Below are positions 43,905-47,052 of a stretch of 47,052 nucleotides of DNA, in pieces. Origin of the DNA: Oceanobacillus arenosus (lineage in GTDB: Bacteria > Bacillota > Bacilli > Bacillales > Amphibacillaceae); NCBI RefSeq assembly GCF_003369575.1, contig NZ_PIOC01000025.1, positions 7,799 through 54,850 of the forward strand, in the 5' to 3' direction. Position numbers and translations under genes: made by a program. The notes below the pieces were generated by a model. That model saw only the letters and a list, made by a program, of their open reading frames with translations, searched no databases and was not told the origin of the DNA. Position 1 is the first letter of the stretch, and each line of letters opens with the position of its first letter.

Positions 43905-44561
43905 ATGGATATTCTTAATAAATATTTGCAACAAGTAATCGAAATAGAAATTTCCGGAAAAAAAACCCATATTGGTATTCTGCTTGATATCGGCAGCGAC
44001 GTCCTTGTTATTTTTAACGGGATTGATTATATCTATGTTTCTAACATGCATATTCAAAAGGTCAAACAGAACGTGGATGAAGAAATCACATTAGAAGATA
44101 AATCAAATGTCCATATCAATGACCAAATCTCCCTCAGAAAGGTACTAACTAGTGCTAAAGGCATGTTTTCTGAGATTTTTGTTACCGGTCAGCAATCGAT
44201 CCATGGATACATTACAAGTATCCTAAATGATTATTTTGTTTTTTACTCCCCTGTCTATAAAACGATGTATATTCCTTTCCGCCATCTGAAATGGCTTATT
44301 CCATACCATGACAACCAAACACCCTACTCCTTAGAAAAGGAAATGCTGCCAGTAAATCCATCTGCACTCAATGTATCAAGAACATTAGATATTCAAATTA
44401 AGAAGTTAATTGGTCAAATTGTCGTCATTGATTTAGCATCAACAACAGATAAGATTGGACAATTAAAGAAGATACAGGGAAGTTATCTAGAATTAGCAAC
44501 TGCTAGACAGGACACCGTATATGTAAATTTACACCATGTACAAACCATTCATTTTCAGTAA
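43905..44561 (+). CDS. Third CotB-like/DUF2642-type spore coat protein
   Basis: A 218-residue protein built of three small beta-barrel-type modules and no tail: IEIEISGKKTHIGILLDIGS with YVSNMHIQKV, IFVTGQQSIHGYITSILNDY with YIPFRHLKWL, and IVVIDLASTTDKIGQLKKIQ with YVNLHHVQTI. It is thus a repeat of one unit, like CotB but without the basic or acidic tail. The start ATG 43905 follows AAGAAGGAGG. It lies 170 bases after the second coat gene, on the same strand, and ends with a strong terminator. A spore coat role is inferred from the modules and neighbours. Confidence 0.75.
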   Translation: MDILNKYLQQVIEIEISGKKTHIGILLDIGSDVLVIFNGIDYIYVSNMHIQKVKQNVDEEITLEDKSNVHINDQISLRKVLTSAKGMFSEIFVTGQQSIHGYITSILNDYFVFYSPVYKTMYIPFRHLKWLIPYHDNQTPYSLEKEMLPVNPSALNVSRTLDIQIKKLIGQIVVIDLASTTDKIGQLKKIQGSYLELATARQDTVYVNLHHVQTIHFQ

Positions 44562-44563
44562 TG

Positions 44564-44602
44564 CATAAGTGGAATCGTTTAGAATTCCACTTATGTTTTT
44601 TT
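44564..44602 (+). terminator. Terminator of the coat gene cluster
   Basis: CATAAGTGGAAT, loop of 8, ATTCCACTTATG (perfect 12-base arms), then TTTTTTT. Confidence 0.92.
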
Positions 44603-44707
44603 CTATTTAAGAACAAGAAGAATCTTTACGGGGATAATCACTGCTAGATGATAGGTTTATATTCTATCCTGTCACTCTTCTACTTTTGATTCCGGAGGCT
44701 ATCATTC

Positions 44708-46063
44708 TTATGCAAATACCATTTGCACCCAATAATACAACAGTAACAATGTAACAACCGTAGTTATCGGGATAACAATCACGGATACACTTAAATAATC
44801 TTTCCATTTCACTTTAATTTTATGCTGTCTTAGGATATGCAACCAAATAAGGGAAGCGAGTGTACCAATTGGAAGTAATAAGGAGCCAATGTCACTACCA
44901 ATAATATTTGCAAGGTAAATCGTTTTTAAAGTAATCGGATCCAATCCCATTTCCGTTAACGTTATCGTTCCAATCATTAATGCAGGGTGATTGTTAAAGA
45001 AATTCGATAGGATAGACACTAGTCCCCCCATGATAAAGCTGGCTTGCATTAGACCCTGAGTGACAATTGGTTCTGCTTCACGAACGAGAAAGTCGGTTAA
45101 GCCTGCATTGTGGAGCCCGTAAATAATGACGTACATAGAGAAGGCGAAGATAAGAATGTGCCAAGGTGTTTTTTTCAATATATCAACAGGATTTGTACCT
45201 AAATGATACCATCGCCAAATTAACAGGACCACGGAGCCCAGTACAGCTACCAATTCAATTGGAATTGATAAGTAGGAAGCAACAAATAGTAGACAGCGCA
45301 TGATAAACACAAACAATAGCACTTTTAACATGAATTTTGTCCGTTTTTGTTTCGTCTCTACAGAGAAACTACCTTTCAATGGATGAAAATTCTTAGTGAA
45401 AAAGGTTTCCTCCATGTCATATGCGATACTCGGCAACCTTTTCGGTAATTTCTTCTTAACAACGAAGAACATTAGCCCTGACATAAATAGTAAGCCGATT
45501 GTAGCAGGCACAAACATCATCGCAGTATGCATGTAAAGCGTCATATCGACAATTTCAAGTGCAATTAGATTCACAATGTTACTTACCCCAATCGGCGCGC
45601 TCGATGCAGTTGCAATCAGTGCACCTGATAATAAATACGGAATCATTTGATTTGGTTTGAGGCGAAGATTTTTTAGAAGCATGATTAGGATTGGTGTTGT
45701 AATTAAAATGCTTCCATCATTATTAAATAATAGGGTCATTAAAAAGCATAAGAGTTGGATATACCAATAGAGATGGTAACCTGATCCTTTTGCAAGCGTA
45801 GCAAGTCTTGCCGCTGCCCAGTTAAAAAAACCGAAGCTCTCTAAAATGATTGCCATGACAATAGTTGCCATTATGGTAATCGATGCACCGCCAATCTTAT
45901 TAATGATATCGGCAATATCTGCACGTGAGACCATTCCTGTTAGTAATATAATTCCTGCCCCGATTGAAGCTGGCCAAGCTTCATTTATTCCCCCTGGGCG
46001 CCAAAAAATGATCGACATGGTCATTAGGAAAACTAGGATCGTTATCCCTATTTCAAAAGACAT
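44708..46063 (-). CDS. ArsB/NhaD-type anion or sodium permease
   Basis: A 451-residue protein with about 11-12 membrane segments of the ion-transporter (IT) superfamily. It has the conserved NNDGSILITTPILIMLLK loop and, in the second half, SILSNFFNNHPALMIGTI, the paired N-rich hairpins that bind the ion in ArsB/NhaD/SLC13 proteins. NIIGSDIGSLLLPIGTLASL is the second signature. The short cytoplasmic loop (VVKKKLPKRLPS) divides the halves. It resembles arsenite efflux ArsB, but no arsR or arsC is beside it, so substrate is uncertain. The start is taken at ATG 46063 with GAAGGGAG upstream rather than ATG 46087. Confidence 0.82.
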   Translation of the reverse strand: MSFEIGITILVFLMTMSIIFWRPGGINEAWPASIGAGIILLTGMVSRADIADIINKIGGASITIMATIVMAIILESFGFFNWAAARLATLAKGSGYHLYWYIQLLCFLMTLLFNNDGSILITTPILIMLLKNLRLKPNQMIPYLLSGALIATASSAPIGVSNIVNLIALEIVDMTLYMHTAMMFVPATIGLLFMSGLMFFVVKKKLPKRLPSIAYDMEETFFTKNFHPLKGSFSVETKQKRTKFMLKVLLFVFIMRCLLFVASYLSIPIELVAVLGSVVLLIWRWYHLGTNPVDILKKTPWHILIFAFSMYVIIYGLHNAGLTDFLVREAEPIVTQGLMQASFIMGGLVSILSNFFNNHPALMIGTITLTEMGLDPITLKTIYLANIIGSDIGSLLLPIGTLASLIWLHILRQHKIKVKWKDYLSVSVIVIPITTVVTLLLLYYWVQMVFA

Positions 46064-46420
46064 TTCTATTCTCCCTTCTTCATTCATTTAATAGGACATT
46101 TCATGTGCTAAATTACGCCTACACATACAAAAGCCGTTCATTGCTAAATGTCTAGTTCCGCTTTCGTCCATACATGTCCTATTCTCTATATGTATATTCA
46201 TCCTTATATAACAGGAGATAGTGATAATGCTTATTCTATTAGAAATATGCGTATGTCAATCAATGATGGATAATCTAGGATGATAGTTGTCTATCATTTG
46301 AATGATTTACCATGCTCGTTCGAATGCTTGTCCCTTTATAAACTAAAAAATTGATCCGTCATGTCAGTGAAATACATGTACAGATCAATTAAACGTTCCT
46401 TATTATTAGCAAAATAATAT
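46064..46420. other. Gene-free stretch upstream of the permease
   Basis: About 360 AT-rich bases. It holds an exact 10-base inverted repeat, AATAGGACAT (46090-46099) and ATGTCCTATT (46174-46183), 74 bases apart, and a small palindrome ATGATAG-TTGT-CTATCAT near 46280. Either could be an operator of the permease gene. No open frame with a ribosome binding site was seen. Confidence 0.5.
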
Positions 46421-46846
46421 TTACTTTTTACCGGGACCTTTTTTCCCTGGACCGTGTTTCTTACCTGGACCATGACCAGGACCTTTCTTTTCGTCTGCAT
46501 TATTATCATCATTTTCGTTTTGGTTCTCATCGGCATTATTATTATCATCATTTTCATTTTGGTTCTCATCAGCGTTTGTTTCAGAATCGGCAGCTTTTTC
46601 CTTATTGTGCCCTTTTTCCTTGTCCCCATCTTTCTTCTTGTCTGCGCCCTTCTCGTTATCAGATTCCTTCTTCTCTTTAGAATCCTTTTCCTTATTATCA
46701 GATTCCTTCTTCTCTTTAGAATCTTTTTCCTTATTATCAGATTCCTTCTTCTTTGCTAGAAGGCTAGAAACTTCATCTTTCTCTCCAACAAGAAATAACA
46801 GTTTATCCAACTCCAGTATTGAATTATTCGTCAACTCGTTCACCAC
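46421..46846 (-). CDS. Low-complexity Lys/Glu/Asp-rich repeat protein, possible spore coat protein
   Basis: A 141-residue protein. The N-terminal ~30 residues are ordinary (NNSILELDKLLFLVGEKDEV). They are followed by three copies of a 13-residue repeat (KKESDNKEKDSKE), a mixed charged part (ADKKKDGDKEKGHNKEKAA), two copies of an acidic Asn-rich unit (DENQNENDDNN), and a Gly/Pro/Lys/His-rich end (GPGHGPGKKHGPGKK). Such order is typical of coat or surface proteins but also of other disordered proteins. No Bacillus name can be assigned. The start is GTG 46846 or 46843, with only a weak ribosome binding site. The protein resembles the KDD tail of the first CotB-like gene in character, which suggests related function. 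Confidence 0.6.
   Translation of the reverse strand: MVNELTNNSILELDKLLFLVGEKDEVSSLLAKKKESDNKEKDSKEKKESDNKEKDSKEKKESDNEKGADKKKDGDKEKGHNKEKAADSETNADENQNENDDNNNADENQNENDDNNADEKKGPGHGPGKKHGPGKKGPGKK
46656..46772 (-). repeat. Three 39-base tandem repeats inside the low-complexity gene
   Basis: Units begin at 46656, 46695 and 46734, exactly 39 bases apart, and encode KKESDNKEKDSKE. The third is diverged at its end. The 39-base period keeps the reading frame, so copy-number changes would alter only protein length. Confidence 0.85.
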
Positions 46847-46901
46847 TTTCTCATAATGTTATAGCTCCATGTATCATATGTAAAAAGGTGGACTTCTGTC
46901 T

Positions 46902-46949
46902 AGGCAACCATGGGAAAACATGAAAATATATGTTTACCCATGGTTGCCT
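46902..46949. repeat. 48-base near-perfect palindrome
   Basis: Outer arms AGGCAACCATGGG and CCCATGGTTGCCT (13 bases, perfect). Inside, after one A/A mismatch, AAACAT pairs with ATGTTT around an 8-base loop. So 19 base pairs form in total. It lacks a T-tract, lies about 56 bases upstream of the low-complexity gene, and is not a normal terminator. Confidence 0.75.
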
Positions 46950-46962
46950 GCTCGAATTAAAC

Positions 46963-47020
46963 AGGTGCCTGTAGTCAAGCCCCCTAAAAATAGACAATAA
47001 AAAATTCGACATCTAGGCAC
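46963..47020. repeat. Short element with GGTGCCT/AGGCAC ends
   Basis: It starts GGTGCCTGTAGTC and ends ATCTAGGCAC, a short inverted end repeat around about 45 AT-rich bases. The GGTGCCTG start and the GTCGAATT seen on the opposite strand recall the dispersed repeats at 15681, 16793 and 26458. It could be a further, rearranged copy or an insertion-sequence end. Confidence 0.35.
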
Positions 47021-47052
47021 ACTTTTTGTATTCTAAATAATATGATTTTGGA

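Noticed and set aside
44708..46063. Naming the permease arsB
   Set aside because: The IT-superfamily fold fits, but no arsR, arsC or other arsenic gene lies nearby and NhaD or SLC13-type substrates are equally possible.
46336..46759. Other open frames over the Lys/Glu-rich gene on both strands
   Set aside because: Hydrophobic or Met/Lys-rich translations are shadows of the low-complexity repeat; they have no start signals.
1..47052. CRISPR array, prophage or integrative element
   Set aside because: No regularly spaced direct repeats, no integrase, no phage structural genes and no tRNA attachment site were seen.

Overview
The window looks like chromosomal DNA of an endospore-forming, AT-rich Bacillaceae bacterium, probably a relative of Oceanobacillus or Virgibacillus. 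Three things point that way: sporulation genes (spoVR, yhbH, prkA and three CotB-like coat genes), Bacillus-type ribosome binding sites with many TTG and GTG starts, and a Firmicutes type VII secretion system (T7SS). The genus is inferred from general resemblance only. No rRNA, tRNA, CRISPR array or intact transposase was seen.

Region 1 (1-15545, all minus strand) is a T7SS locus in Staphylococcus-like order: esxA, esaA, essA, esaB, essB, essC. After essC comes an effector cassette: four small or accessory genes (a coiled-coil protein, a WSG-motif WXG100-like protein, a DUF5081/EspG-like candidate and a second small helical protein), then a 627-residue pre-toxin-type polymorphic toxin candidate, then a putative immunity gene. 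The start of a second copy of that immunity gene is cut by the window edge. The locus carries two insertions: a MITE-like element that supplies the esaB stop codon, and an apparent transposase-start remnant between esaA and esxA.

Region 2 (15630-26890) holds a RecF/ABC-type ATPase, a small unknown protein, and the conserved spoVR / yhbH / prkA set, interrupted by one opposite-strand small gene. Next come ppx and ppk for polyphosphate turnover and a DUF2187 (KOW-like) protein. Region 3 (27117-33068) holds a metallophosphoesterase pseudogene that has lost its GNHD block, an EAL-HDOD protein, a coiled-coil protein, a dispersed repeat, an unusual 792-residue protein with two class I isoprenoid-synthase-like halves, and a DUF1648 membrane protein.

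Region 4 (33378-39426) has two VOC proteins, an MFS transporter behind a recognisable T-box leader, a membrane-anchored alpha/beta hydrolase, a GNAT acetyltransferase, a DUF4317 protein and a DUF817 remnant. Region 5 (39557-41340) is the formaldehyde-fixing ribulose monophosphate cassette hxlR-hxlA-hxlB. Region 6 (41473-47052) has another GNAT enzyme, three consecutive CotB-like spore coat genes, an ArsB/NhaD-type permease, and a Lys/Glu/Asp-rich repeat protein that may also be a surface or coat protein, followed by a strong palindrome at the window end.

The most promising leads are the tandem isoprenoid synthase fusion, the T-box in front of an MFS transporter, and the T7SS toxin cassette with its helper genes and duplicated immunity gene.
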